From: an uncultured Ruminococcus sp.
GTDB taxonomy: Bacteria > Bacillota > Clostridia > Oscillospirales > Acutalibacteraceae
Direction of reading: 5' to 3'
Assembly (NCBI GenBank): GCA_902784855.1
Contig: CACZWQ010000012.1
Span: forward strand, 1-32,415
DNA: 32,415 nt
Shown here: in pieces, positions 1 through 10,049 of the stretch
Layout: every line of letters begins with the position of its first letter
How positions within the stretch are numbered: the first letter of the stretch is position 1
Made by a program: the position numbers and the translations under genes
The notes under the pieces: model-generated
What the model was told of the DNA's origin: nothing
Seen by the model: only the letters and a program-made list of their open reading frames with translations
Databases searched by the model: none

Positions 1-246
1 CGGATCCATCACCAGAAAGACCGTCTCAAACGGGAACTTGTTGTGTCTTTTGAGGTTTTGAAAAAGCTTTGCCATGAGCATGGAGTCCTTGCCGCCCGAA
101 ATGCAGACGGCGATACGGTCGTGCGGCTCCACCATGCGAAAATCGGAGATCGCCTTGGTGAAGCGGTGGCAGAGCTTCTCCTTAAAGCGGCGGCGCTTGG
201 TGAGCGACTGCTCGATGGCGCGCGCGCGGGCGTTTTCTGTCGCCAT
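1..246 (-). CDS. TtcA-like tRNA 2-thiocytidine / PP-loop ATPase, N-terminal part (runs off left edge)
   Basis: The first 82 codons of a PP-loop ATP pyrophosphatase of the TtcA/TilS superfamily are present; the frame is open to base 1. The diagnostic P-loop SGGKDS is visible at about residues 55-60, after the strand IAVCI. The N-terminal leader (ARAIEQSLTKRRRFKEKL) and the motif 'AISDFRMVEPHDRIAV' match the TtcA-type branch (COG0037), which thiolates tRNA cytidine 32 in known members. ATG 246 is preceded by GCGGAG at good spacing. It sits one base after the stop of the zinc-ribbon gene, so it is probably the last visible cistron of the clpE transcription unit. The cysteines that would separate true TtcA from related sulfur-transfer enzymes lie outside the window, so the substrate is inferred. 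Confidence 0.85.
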   Translation of the reverse strand, partial: MATENARARAIEQSLTKRRRFKEKLCHRFTKAISDFRMVEPHDRIAVCISGGKDSMLMAKLFQNLKRHNKFPFETVFLVMDP

Positions 247-247
247 C

Positions 248-2527
248 TCAGGACTCCGCAGGCGTGTGCTCGGTCATATCGGCGTCGACATTGATGCCGA
301 CATCCTGACCGTCGCTGTTGTTGACCGCCTTGAGGTGCACGGAGCCGCTGCGCAGCGTCAGCTCACCCTTGCCCGTATTGCCGGAGCTGTCGGTATAGGT
401 GAAGTCGAGCTTGCCGCCTGCCAAATCGCCTTGCAGATTTTCCGCCGTAACTTTTTTGTCGAGACGGAGATAGTCGGCGCCGATGGAGAAGGTGACATGA
501 TCTCCCTCGATGGCAGTGATCGTCAGGGTATGAACGACGTTCTCCCCTTCATCCGACCAAGTGCCGAGGAAATCGGACGCGTTGGCAAGCATCGTGGCAG
601 GCTCCGTCGAAGCGGCTTCGGACGCCGCGGCAGTCGCGGGCGAGGTCGCTTCCGACTTGCCCTCGCTGATCGCGTGCGCAGTAAAGCTGTTATCGAGCAG
701 ATAGCCGCCCGCGATCACGGGATCCATGCCCAGTGTGATATTGCTTCCCTCGACATAGCGCTCCACGGGAACACCGCCGACGATCTGATAGAGCTTGGTC
801 AGGTTGATGCTGTCATCGTTCACCTTGGTGACGCAGCACCAGATGGTCTCGGGATGCTCGATGTCGAAGGTGAAGCCGCACAGTCCGGTCAGGGCGAGCT
901 TTTTGAGGTCGCCCGTCTTGCGGTTGAACCAGTAGTATTCCTGATTGGTATTGTCAAAGAGGATCGTCTCGTCTGTTGTCGGAGACGCCAGCAGAAGCGA
1001 CGCGTTTGCCTTGATCTCCGCCGACTTTTGCATCTTGCCGTTCACGGAGGTGTAGAGATAATGATCGCCGAACGCGTTGTCCTCCTCGGAGACCGTATGG
1101 GAATCGAGGCAGGGATTGCCCGCGCCGTTGTAATAGCCGTGCGGAGAGACCAGACAGTTGCCGACCTCCTTGGTGTATTTCTCGGTCGAGAAGTCGAACC
1201 GATAGGCGTCGATCTCGTTGATATCGGTCATGGAGACGGCGTTGCGGGAGCAGTACATGATATCGCCCTCGATCATGGTGCGATGGGAGGCGAAGGTGAT
1301 ATCCTTGAATTTTTGATGTTGCTTTTTCTCGATGTTGTATTTGCAGAAGGTATAATCGTCGGGCGAGGTCAGGCCGTCCTTGACATAGTAGAGCCAACCG
1401 CTGCGCGCGTGCAGGAGCGTGACGTTTTCCGCGATCTCAAACAGCATTTGGTTGTCGGTGCCGTCGATCTTGACAGAGCAGACCTGATGGCCGTTGCCCG
1501 TATCGACGACATAGTAGATCGTGTAGCCGTCGGAGAGCAGCGAGCAGTCGTTGGCAACATCCGCGATCTTCACGTCCGAATCGGTGATCTTGGTGCGGTA
1601 GCGGATGGACTTGCCGTCGCTGATGATGTATTTGCCGCCTGCGCGGATGAAGCGGTCGCCCGAGACAAAGGAGCCGAACAGCTCGTCGGGAGACGACTGA
1701 CTGCCGCCGGCGCCGTAGTTTTCGGGAGATTTATTGCCGTTGCTCGGCACTAAAACGAATTCATCCCTGTCGCGGTCATAGGTAAAGGCGACCTTGCGGT
1801 AGGATACCTTGTCCTTCTGCTGTCCCTTGACGTCCGCCATGTCGCGCATGATCGCATTTGACTGACGGGAAGGCTCGAGCGTGAGAATGCTCAGCGCAGC
1901 CAGCTTGGCGCCGTCGGAGGATCCGGTGGGTCCGACGCGCAGCTCGCGCATTTTTGAGAACATGTCCTGCGTGTTAGCGGTTTTTGCCCGAAGGGTAAAG
2001 CTGCCGCCGTCGTAGTCGAAACCGTATTTTGCCTGACTCTGCGTCCATTTTGACTCGTCAAGCTGCACATCGATGCTCTTGTCCGCCGCGATGACGCGGT
2101 TGAGCTCCGCCGTAAACTCGGCGCAGGAATAGTCGAAGGTGACATACTGCGGCTTGCGGCTGTCCATGAAATAACGGTAGCCCGCAAAGCCCCCGAGTCC
2201 CAGCAGCACGACAAGCAGCAGGATCAAAATCACCTTGGCGGCGCCGCCCTTTTTCTTTTTCTTTTTTGGCGGTTCGGCATCGTCCGGGCTGTCCACAGGC
2301 TGCCAGTCGAGAATCGCCTGTTCTTCCTCGGTGAGCTTGCGCTTCGGTTTGGTGTGTTGGGCTGCCTTTGCCTTCCTGTGCGCAGGCGCGTCGGCTTGTG
2401 CAGCGGTCTGAGCGGGAGCCGCATCGGATGCAGTCTGCGGCGTCACTTCCTGCTGCGGTGCGCCGCAGCGAGGACATACGGTCATAGACTCCTTGGTAAA
2501 GCAGCCGCAGTTTTTACAAATAGCCAT
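248..2527 (-). CDS. Membrane-anchored zinc-ribbon protein with propeller-like extracytoplasmic region
   Basis: This 759-residue protein has no recognised enzymatic function. Residues 1-21 form a zinc ribbon (C4, C7, C18, C21). A low-complexity Ala/Gln/Lys-rich linker follows, then a run of six lysines at about 88-93 and one membrane helix at about 98-117. The topology is therefore a cytoplasmic ribbon and a large exterior domain. The exterior part has repeated short beta segments of the type 'YYVVDTGNGHQVCSVKIDGTD' shortened here to IYYVVDTG...VKIDG, resembling DUF5050-like propellers. A separate C-terminal beta domain (about 650-750) begins DFLGTWSDEG. The start ATG has GGTGAGGAA just upstream. 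It lies 60 bases after clpE and one base before the TtcA-like gene, so all three are likely co-transcribed. Proteins of this plan are common in Clostridia and usually unnamed. Confidence 0.75.
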   Translation of the reverse strand: MAICKNCGCFTKESMTVCPRCGAPQQEVTPQTASDAAPAQTAAQADAPAHRKAKAAQHTKPKRKLTEEEQAILDWQPVDSPDDAEPPKKKKKKGGAAKVILILLLVVLLGLGGFAGYRYFMDSRKPQYVTFDYSCAEFTAELNRVIAADKSIDVQLDESKWTQSQAKYGFDYDGGSFTLRAKTANTQDMFSKMRELRVGPTGSSDGAKLAALSILTLEPSRQSNAIMRDMADVKGQQKDKVSYRKVAFTYDRDRDEFVLVPSNGNKSPENYGAGGSQSSPDELFGSFVSGDRFIRAGGKYIISDGKSIRYRTKITDSDVKIADVANDCSLLSDGYTIYYVVDTGNGHQVCSVKIDGTDNQMLFEIAENVTLLHARSGWLYYVKDGLTSPDDYTFCKYNIEKKQHQKFKDITFASHRTMIEGDIMYCSRNAVSMTDINEIDAYRFDFSTEKYTKEVGNCLVSPHGYYNGAGNPCLDSHTVSEEDNAFGDHYLYTSVNGKMQKSAEIKANASLLLASPTTDETILFDNTNQEYYWFNRKTGDLKKLALTGLCGFTFDIEHPETIWCCVTKVNDDSINLTKLYQIVGGVPVERYVEGSNITLGMDPVIAGGYLLDNSFTAHAISEGKSEATSPATAAASEAASTEPATMLANASDFLGTWSDEGENVVHTLTITAIEGDHVTFSIGADYLRLDKKVTAENLQGDLAGGKLDFTYTDSSGNTGKGELTLRSGSVHLKAVNNSDGQDVGINVDADMTEHTPAES

Positions 2528-2549
2528 TTCCTCACCTCTATGTCAGTGA

Positions 2550-2577
2550 CAGGCAGAAGACCCCTTTCTTCTGCCTG
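2550..2577 (-). other. Intergenic hairpin between clpE and the zinc-ribbon gene
   Basis: A perfect 10-base inverted repeat (CAGGCAGAAG / CTTCTGCCTG) encloses an 8-base loop. On the minus strand it is followed by TCACTGAC and not by a T run, so it is not a classical intrinsic terminator. It may be an RNA-processing or stability element that sets unequal expression of clpE and the downstream cistron. Confidence 0.5.
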
Positions 2578-2587
2578 CATCTAAATA

Positions 2588-4918
<2,331 letters not shown>

Positions 4919-4947
4919 AACATTCTCCTTTTCCTCTTGATAAACTC

Positions 4948-4976
4948 AGTATACTGGATTCCGTCTCTGAAATCAA
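4948..4976 (-). promoter_or_regulatory. Sigma-A promoter for clpE
   Basis: On the minus strand, -35 TTGATT (4976-4971) and -10 TATACT (4953-4948) are separated by exactly 17 bases. They lie about 30 bases upstream of the clpE ATG and within the 75-base gap after pgsA. Confidence 0.75.
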
Positions 4977-4993
4977 GAACAATCACACAATCT

Positions 4994-5569
4994 TTACGAT
5001 TTCTTTTGATTCATTCTGAAAAATACGACCGCGTACTGTATCAGCGCCGTCACCATGGCAAGCGCGACCAGCACGAGTCCGATATAGATCAGCACCATGT
5101 TCTCATGTCCTGTCAAAATCTTGATGAAGATGATTAGGCAGATGACGAAGTAGAACACCAGCGTCGCGATCTTTCCGAAAATATTGGCAGGCGGCGGGGT
5201 CATTTTTCTGAGGAGCAGGATGAAGCCGCCCAGCAGCATCAAAAATTCCTTTGCCATGAGCACCAGCATGATCGGCATGATCGCGGGCAGATAGACGACC
5301 ATGCAGACCGCCACCGCGATCAGCGTCACCTTGTCGGCGATCGGGTCGAGGATCTTGCCCAGGGACGTCACCTGATGGAGCTTGCGCGCCAGCAGGCCGT
5401 CAAAGCAATCGCTCAGTCCCGACAGACCGATCACGATGCCCGCCGCGATATAATTCTCTTTCAGAAAAAAGTAGACAAAGGGCGGCACCAACAGGAATCT
5501 GAGATAGGTTATCAGATTCGGCACCGTGACCAAGTCTCTCGGTCGAAAACTCCAGCTTTCCCTTTCCAT
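4994..5569 (-). CDS. pgsA: CDP-diacylglycerol-glycerol-3-phosphate 3-phosphatidyltransferase
   Basis: This integral membrane enzyme transfers the phosphatidyl group from CDP-diacylglycerol to glycerol 3-phosphate, the committed step of phosphatidylglycerol synthesis. The complete CDP-alcohol phosphotransferase signature is visible: D54, D57-G58, A61-R62, G71, D75, D79, i.e. DxxDGxxAR(x8)GxxxDxxxD. Several hydrophobic helices follow. The ATG at 5569 is preferred over the in-frame GTG at 5578 because AGGTGA lies five bases before it; it gives 191 residues, normal for the family. It follows the CvpA-family gene closely and is probably the last cistron of the ruv-to-pgsA series. Confidence 0.9.
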   Translation of the reverse strand: MERESWSFRPRDLVTVPNLITYLRFLLVPPFVYFFLKENYIAAGIVIGLSGLSDCFDGLLARKLHQVTSLGKILDPIADKVTLIAVAVCMVVYLPAIMPIMLVLMAKEFLMLLGGFILLLRKMTPPPANIFGKIATLVFYFVICLIIFIKILTGHENMVLIYIGLVLVALAMVTALIQYAVVFFRMNQKKS

Positions 5570-5584
5570 ATCTATCACCTAACC

Positions 5585-6259
5585 TTAGTTAAAAATCAGC
5601 AGCGCCCGAAACAGCCCGCCGAAAAGTGCCCGCGAATCGAGCGCGGCGGGATTGGTGCAGCTCAGCAGCACATAGAGCAGGTTGGCAAGGAAGCCCGTAA
5701 GCACAAGCCCCTCCAACGCGCCGATGATGCCGCCGAATATCCGGTTGACCGTGCGGATCACGGGCAGCTCGAACACGCGCGCCGCCTGTCGCACCAGCAG
5801 CCGGCAGAGCAGCCACAGCACCAAAAACAACACGCCGGCAAACACGGCCGACAGCAGAAACACCACCAGCTCGCCCAAAGGCTTTTCGATGGTGCGGGCG
5901 ATCGACTCGGTCTGCGCGCTGCCGAACACGAGTCTGCCCTGCAAATCGCCCGGCGTCACGCCGAGCAAGCGCAGCAGAAAGCCGAGAAAGCCCTCCAGCG
6001 CGTCGGGCAGCGCCTGCAAGCTGTTCTTGGCGGCGAATTCCGCGCCCTGCGCGGCGACAGTGCTTTCCAGTTCACGGATCACGGACGCCTTGATAAAGCC
6101 GTCATACACCGCCTGTGCCAGCGCTCCCGACAGGAAATGGGCAGCGACGGAGCAGGCGATCATCGCGGCAAAATTCAGCAGTGAACGGGCTGCGCCGCGG
6201 TGCGCGCCCAGTATGATCAACAAAACAACGATGAGAATAATGACGATCGTAGAAATCAT
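5585..6259 (-). CDS. CvpA-family membrane protein
   Basis: A 224-residue protein with four or so membrane segments. The N-terminal helix (ISTIVIILIVVLLIILG) followed by HRGAARSLLNFAA is typical of CvpA/colicin V production-type proteins, whose biochemical role remains poorly defined. A long polar insert (about 75-125) separates helix pairs, and the C-terminal half contains the family-like LPVIRTVNRIFGGIIGALEG stretch. The gene is six bases downstream of the propeller-like protein gene and about 16 bases upstream of the pgsA start, so it is inside the same transcription unit. The family assignment rests on remembered pattern, not on a search. Confidence 0.7.
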   Translation of the reverse strand: MISTIVIILIVVLLIILGAHRGAARSLLNFAAMIACSVAAHFLSGALAQAVYDGFIKASVIRELESTVAAQGAEFAAKNSLQALPDALEGFLGFLLRLLGVTPGDLQGRLVFGSAQTESIARTIEKPLGELVVFLLSAVFAGVLFLVLWLLCRLLVRQAARVFELPVIRTVNRIFGGIIGALEGLVLTGFLANLLYVLLSCTNPAALDSRALFGGLFRALLIFN

Positions 6260-6265
6260 AGGGGG

Positions 6266-7567
6266 TTATCCTTTCGCCGAATCGGGCGAGGCTTGTGCGG
6301 ACAGATCGGTTCTGTCTTGTGTCAGATCGATCCTCCTGATCTGTGTGACGCTGAGAACGAACGCCTCGCGGTCGGAGCTGAGAATAATGCGCTTGGCGCC
6401 CGCGCCCGCGCTGCAGGAATAGCGCTGATTGTGCGCGCTGTCAAACACATAGATCGTGTTGTTGTCCAGCGTGGCGATCACGCCCTTATAGGAGGAGAGC
6501 GATTCCGAGCCGTAGCTGCTCTCGGCGATCACCTGCTTTTCGCCGTTGTCGTTATAGATGATGAGGTCGCAGCGCCTGCCGTCTCCGCTCTTGGAGAGCG
6601 CCAGTGAGAAGGTGCCCGTCGCGGGCGAAAAGCAGTAGTTTTTCAGCGTCTTTTCCTCATAGTCGACCACGTCGACGCGCTCGTCGTCGACCCTGACCAG
6701 ATAGGCGTTGGTGCCGCCCACCAAGACGGCGCGGCTGCCGCTGATGAATTTGCAGTCGATGACGTAGTCGCCCTCGATCTCGTATTTGGCAAGCGGCGCC
6801 TCGCGGGTGAAGTCCAGCACATAGGCGCACGCCTTGATCTCGCCGTTGTTGTTGCTGACGCCGCAGGCGACGCAGCCGGTACCGCTCATGTTGATGGAAA
6901 CAGAGCTGATATAATATTCCGAAAAAGAATATTTATAGATGCGGTTGTTATGGGCGTCGAAGGCATACAGCTCGCTGAAAAAGCCCTTGCCCTCCACCGC
7001 GATACAGTATCTGCCGTTCGGCGCGATATCGCCCGCCAAGATACCGCCCTCGGCGGTACCGTCATAGACGCTTCGGTCAAAATCCTCGAGCTGATAGCTC
7101 TTCTCGCCCAATCCGTAGATCAAAAAGTGGTTGTCCGCCGACTTCATCACGGGATTGGTGAAGCGCAGCTGTTTGTTGCTCACCTCGCCCGCCGAGGAGT
7201 TCAGCGAGACGAAGGAGGTGTCGGAGGAATAGGCGACGCGCCCCTGATAGACGGCGATATTGCCCGCCTCGACCTCGGTGCCGACGATGTTGACGGGATA
7301 GCCCTTGCCGGTGGTTCCCATGACCTCATAGTTCCACCAGACGTGCAGATTATCCCATGTCAGCCTTTCGCGGTTGGCAAAGGCAAAGACGATCAGCGCC
7401 AGCAAGAGGACGCCGAGCACGCCGAAGATGATTTTTTTGAACGCTGCCGGGGATATCTCCGTCCGCTCCTGTTCATAATCGTCGAGCGGCATATCCTCGT
7501 AGCTGATGACGGTGCGCTCCTGCTTCTCTTTCGCTTCGGCGAACCGCCCTTTGAGTTTATTGAACAT
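6266..7567 (-). CDS. Single-span membrane protein with propeller-like extracytoplasmic domain (DUF5711-like)
   Basis: This 433-residue protein has a charged cytoplasmic N-terminus (residues 1-45), one membrane helix at about 47-65 (IIFGVLGVLLLALIVFAFA), and a long exterior region. The exterior region is built of short beta strands with alternating YAFD, YVLDF and IYVFDSAHNQRY-type motifs that suggest a beta-propeller. I recognise it as resembling DUF5711 proteins of Clostridia; no function is known to me. AGGTGACAGC precedes the ATG. It sits between truA and the CvpA-family gene. Confidence 0.6.
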   Translation of the reverse strand: MFNKLKGRFAEAKEKQERTVISYEDMPLDDYEQERTEISPAAFKKIIFGVLGVLLLALIVFAFANRERLTWDNLHVWWNYEVMGTTGKGYPVNIVGTEVEAGNIAVYQGRVAYSSDTSFVSLNSSAGEVSNKQLRFTNPVMKSADNHFLIYGLGEKSYQLEDFDRSVYDGTAEGGILAGDIAPNGRYCIAVEGKGFFSELYAFDAHNNRIYKYSFSEYYISSVSINMSGTGCVACGVSNNNGEIKACAYVLDFTREAPLAKYEIEGDYVIDCKFISGSRAVLVGGTNAYLVRVDDERVDVVDYEEKTLKNYCFSPATGTFSLALSKSGDGRRCDLIIYNDNGEKQVIAESSYGSESLSSYKGVIATLDNNTIYVFDSAHNQRYSCSAGAGAKRIILSSDREAFVLSVTQIRRIDLTQDRTDLSAQASPDSAKG

Positions 7568-7580
7568 GCTGTCACCTGCG

Positions 7581-7620
7581 TGACGCGGGAAGCCCTTTGC
7601 GTCGGCTTCTTCCCGCGTTA
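7581..7620 (-). other. Hairpin between truA and the downstream membrane protein gene
   Basis: ACGCGGGAA (7583-7591) pairs with TTCCCGCGT (7610-7618), and GCC/GGC can extend the stem across a three-base bulge. On the minus strand no T run follows, and the RBS of the next gene begins right after it. It may be a partial terminator or an RNA-processing site within the operon. Confidence 0.45.
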
Positions 7621-7636
7621 GATGTTGGATGGTTCC

Positions 7637-8404
7637 TTACGGATAAAAGACCCGGTTCAAATACAAGCCGCACGCCGGTGCGGTCGGGCCTGCAAACTGT
7701 CTGTCCTTTTTTTCGATGATGGCGGGAATGCCGTCGGGCGGGATCTTGCCCTGCGCGATGCGCAGCAGCGTGCCCACCATGATCCGCACCATGTTATAGA
7801 GAAAGCCGTCCGCCTCAACGCGCATGACGACCATCTCGCCGTCGCGCTCGACGGAAAAGCGCCTGACCTCGCGGGTCATGTCGCCCGGCTCGCGGTTATC
7901 CAAGGTACAAAACGAAGTGAAATCGTGACGCCCCACATACGCCTGCGCCGCGCGGTCCAGCATCTCCGTGTCGAGCGGATAGCGGTAGTGCAGGGCATAG
8001 CCGTCGAGAAACGGGCTTCGCACCTCGCTGTTCCAGATCTGATAAATATACTCCTTGCCCGTGCAGCTGTAGCGCGCGTGAAAGTCCAAATCGACCTCGC
8101 GGCAGTCGCGCACCGCCGCCGCCATCGGCAGCCAGCGGTTCAGCGCCGCCTTGAGCCGCTCAGGCGGGATCGGGTGCGCGGTCTTGACGCTGACACAGTA
8201 CATGTTTGCGTGAACGCCGCTGTCGGTGCGGCTGCAGCCCTTGACGTCGAAGCCGTCGCCGATGATCTTTTTCAGCGCGGTCTGCAACGCCTCCTGCACG
8301 GTAAAGGCGTTCTGCTGAATCTGCCAGCCGTGAAAGTGGCTGCCGTCATATGTCATGGTGAGCAGGAGGTTCCTCAGAGCACTCCCGACATTAAGCTGTT
8401 GCAT
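7637..8404 (-). CDS. truA: tRNA pseudouridine(38-40) synthase TruA
   Basis: The enzyme isomerises uridines 38-40 in the anticodon stem of tRNAs. The catalytic motif GCSRTDSGVHA is visible with the nucleophile D61, and the N-terminal strand RNLLLTMTYDG followed by FHGWQ is standard for TruA. The C-terminal FLYNMVRIMVGTL motif is also present. I chose ATG 8404 because it has GGAG seven bases upstream, which gives 255 residues, normal for the family. This start lies 31 bases inside the end of ecfT, indicating translational coupling. An ATG at 8356 would cut off the first conserved strand. Confidence 0.93.
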   Translation of the reverse strand: MQQLNVGSALRNLLLTMTYDGSHFHGWQIQQNAFTVQEALQTALKKIIGDGFDVKGCSRTDSGVHANMYCVSVKTAHPIPPERLKAALNRWLPMAAAVRDCREVDLDFHARYSCTGKEYIYQIWNSEVRSPFLDGYALHYRYPLDTEMLDRAAQAYVGRHDFTSFCTLDNREPGDMTREVRRFSVERDGEMVVMRVEADGFLYNMVRIMVGTLLRIAQGKIPPDGIPAIIEKKDRQFAGPTAPACGLYLNRVFYP

Positions 8405-9183
8405 ACGATCACTCCGCCGATGACCAGCGCCAGCGTGACAAATGCGATCACGTCGCGCGCCGCCAAATGGATTTGTTTCATGCGGGTCCTGCCCGCGCCG
8501 CCGCGGTAACAGCGGCATTCCATCGCCGTCGCCACGTCGTAGGCGCGCCGGAACGCGGAAACAAACAGCGGGATGAGGATGGGGATCAGCGCCTTGACGC
8601 GCTTGAACAGGTTGCCCGATTCCATGTCCGCGCCGCGCGCCTTCTGCGCCTGCATGATCTTGTCGGTCTCCTCGAGCAGCGTCGGAACGAACCGCAGCGC
8701 CAGCGACATCATCATGGCGATCTCGTGCACGGGAAAACGGACTGCCTTTAAGGGCTTCATCAGCCGCTCGATCGCGTCCGTCAGCTCGGTGGGCGAGGTG
8801 GTGAACGTCAGACAGGAGCTGGCGAGTATCAGGCAGATGATGCGCACGGTGACAAAGACCGCGCGGTGGATGCCGTTTGGGGTGATGCGGAAAATCCACC
8901 ACTGCCAGATCGGCGCGCCCGATCCGTAGAACAGATTGAGCAGCGAGGTAAAGATAACAATAAAAATGATGACCTTCAGGCTCTTGAAATAAAACTTCGG
9001 AGAAATGCCGCTGAGGATCAGAAACAGCGCCGTGAACGCCGTGGTGATGCCCAGCGCGGCATAGTTGAAGGTACAGAATATGATCACGATATAAGCGATA
9101 AACATCAGGATCTTCGCGCGGGGGTCAAGCCTGTGGACCAAGCTGCTCCCGGGAAAATACTGACCGAAGGCTACGTCTCTCAC
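8374..9183 (-). CDS. ecfT: Energy-coupling factor transporter transmembrane protein EcfT
   Basis: This is the integral membrane coupling subunit of an ECF-type vitamin/metal transporter (CbiQ family, 269 residues). It has four to six membrane helices and the two cytoplasmic coupling-helix signatures: QKARGAD near residue 185 and a second arginine-containing motif CRCYRGGAGRTRMKQ near 230, which dock onto the two ATPases. It starts with GTG at 9183, overlapping the ecfA2 stop by four bases, and a strong AGGAGGGG lies upstream. No substrate-binding S component is encoded nearby, so it probably serves several S components made elsewhere (group II ECF). Confidence 0.9.
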   Translation of the reverse strand: MRDVAFGQYFPGSSLVHRLDPRAKILMFIAYIVIIFCTFNYAALGITTAFTALFLILSGISPKFYFKSLKVIIFIVIFTSLLNLFYGSGAPIWQWWIFRITPNGIHRAVFVTVRIICLILASSCLTFTTSPTELTDAIERLMKPLKAVRFPVHEIAMMMSLALRFVPTLLEETDKIMQAQKARGADMESGNLFKRVKALIPILIPLFVSAFRRAYDVATAMECRCYRGGAGRTRMKQIHLAARDVIAFVTLALVIGGVIVCNSLMSGVL

Positions 9184-10049
9184 CAGAGCTTCCCCTCCTT
9201 TTGCAGCAGCGGCAGCAGCGCGTCAAACGCCTCGTCCACCGTCAGAACGCCCTCGGGCACGTCAAAGCCCCTGCGGCGCAGCGCCTGCATGATGTTGGTG
9301 ATCTGCGGCACCTTGAGCCCGTAGCGGCTCAGCTCGTCGCCGCGGCGGAAAACCTCCTTGGTCGGCTCGAACATCGCGAGCTTTCCCTTGTTCATCACGA
9401 TGATCCGGTCGGCGACGCGGGCGATGTCCTCCATGCTGTGGCTGACAAGCAGCACCGTGTTGTGGCACTCCTTGTGATAGCGCGTGATCTGGCTGAGCAG
9501 CACCTCGCGCCCCATCGGGTCAAGACCCGCCGTCGGCTCGTCGAGCACGAGCACCTCGGGGTTCATGGCGATCACGCCCGCGATCGCCGCGCGGCGCTTT
9601 TCGCCGCCCGAGAGATCAAAGGGCGATTTGTCCAGCAGCGCGGGCTTGAGACCCGTAAAATCCGCCGCGTCGCGCACCGCCTTATCCAGCGCGTCTCCCT
9701 CCAGCCCCTTGTTCTTGGCGCCGAAGGCGATATCCCGGTAGACGGTCTCCTCAAAGAGCTGGTATTCCGGATACTGGAACACCATGCCCACCTTAAAGCG
9801 CACCTCGCGGATTTTCTTTGGCTGCTCCCAGATATCTCTGCCGTCGAGCAGCACCTGTCCCTCTCCGGGGCGCATCAAGCCGTTGAGCATCTGCATCAGC
9901 GTGCTTTTGCCCGAGCCGGTATGCCCGATCACGCCGATAAACTCGCCCCGTTTGATCGTTAAGCTGACGTTGTCGACGGCACGTTTTTCAAAGGGCGTGC
10001 CCTTGCCGTAGACAAAGCCGAGATTTTTCAGCTCCAGAACACAATTCAT
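9180..10049 (-). CDS. ecfA2: Energy-coupling factor transporter ATPase EcfA2
   Basis: This ABC ATPase is the second of the ECF pair. Walker A GHTGSGKST is near residue 42, the Q-loop is FQYPEYQLFEETV, the signature is LSGGEKRR, and Walker B is VLVLDEPTAGLD, followed by the switch histidine in LLVSHSMEDIA. The C-terminal extension of about 60 residues typical of EcfA proteins is present. The ATG overlaps the ecfA1 stop as ATGA, so translation is coupled. The EKRR form of the signature distinguishes EcfA2 from its partner. Confidence 0.92.
   Translation of the reverse strand: MNCVLELKNLGFVYGKGTPFEKRAVDNVSLTIKRGEFIGVIGHTGSGKSTLMQMLNGLMRPGEGQVLLDGRDIWEQPKKIREVRFKVGMVFQYPEYQLFEETVYRDIAFGAKNKGLEGDALDKAVRDAADFTGLKPALLDKSPFDLSGGEKRRAAIAGVIAMNPEVLVLDEPTAGLDPMGREVLLSQITRYHKECHNTVLLVSHSMEDIARVADRIIVMNKGKLAMFEPTKEVFRRGDELSRYGLKVPQITNIMQALRRRGFDVPEGVLTVDEAFDALLPLLQKEGKLW

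Noticed and set aside
74..1753. A 559-codon plus-strand frame opposite the TtcA-like and zinc-ribbon genes
   Set aside because: It spans two convincing minus-strand genes and shows only antisense-type composition.
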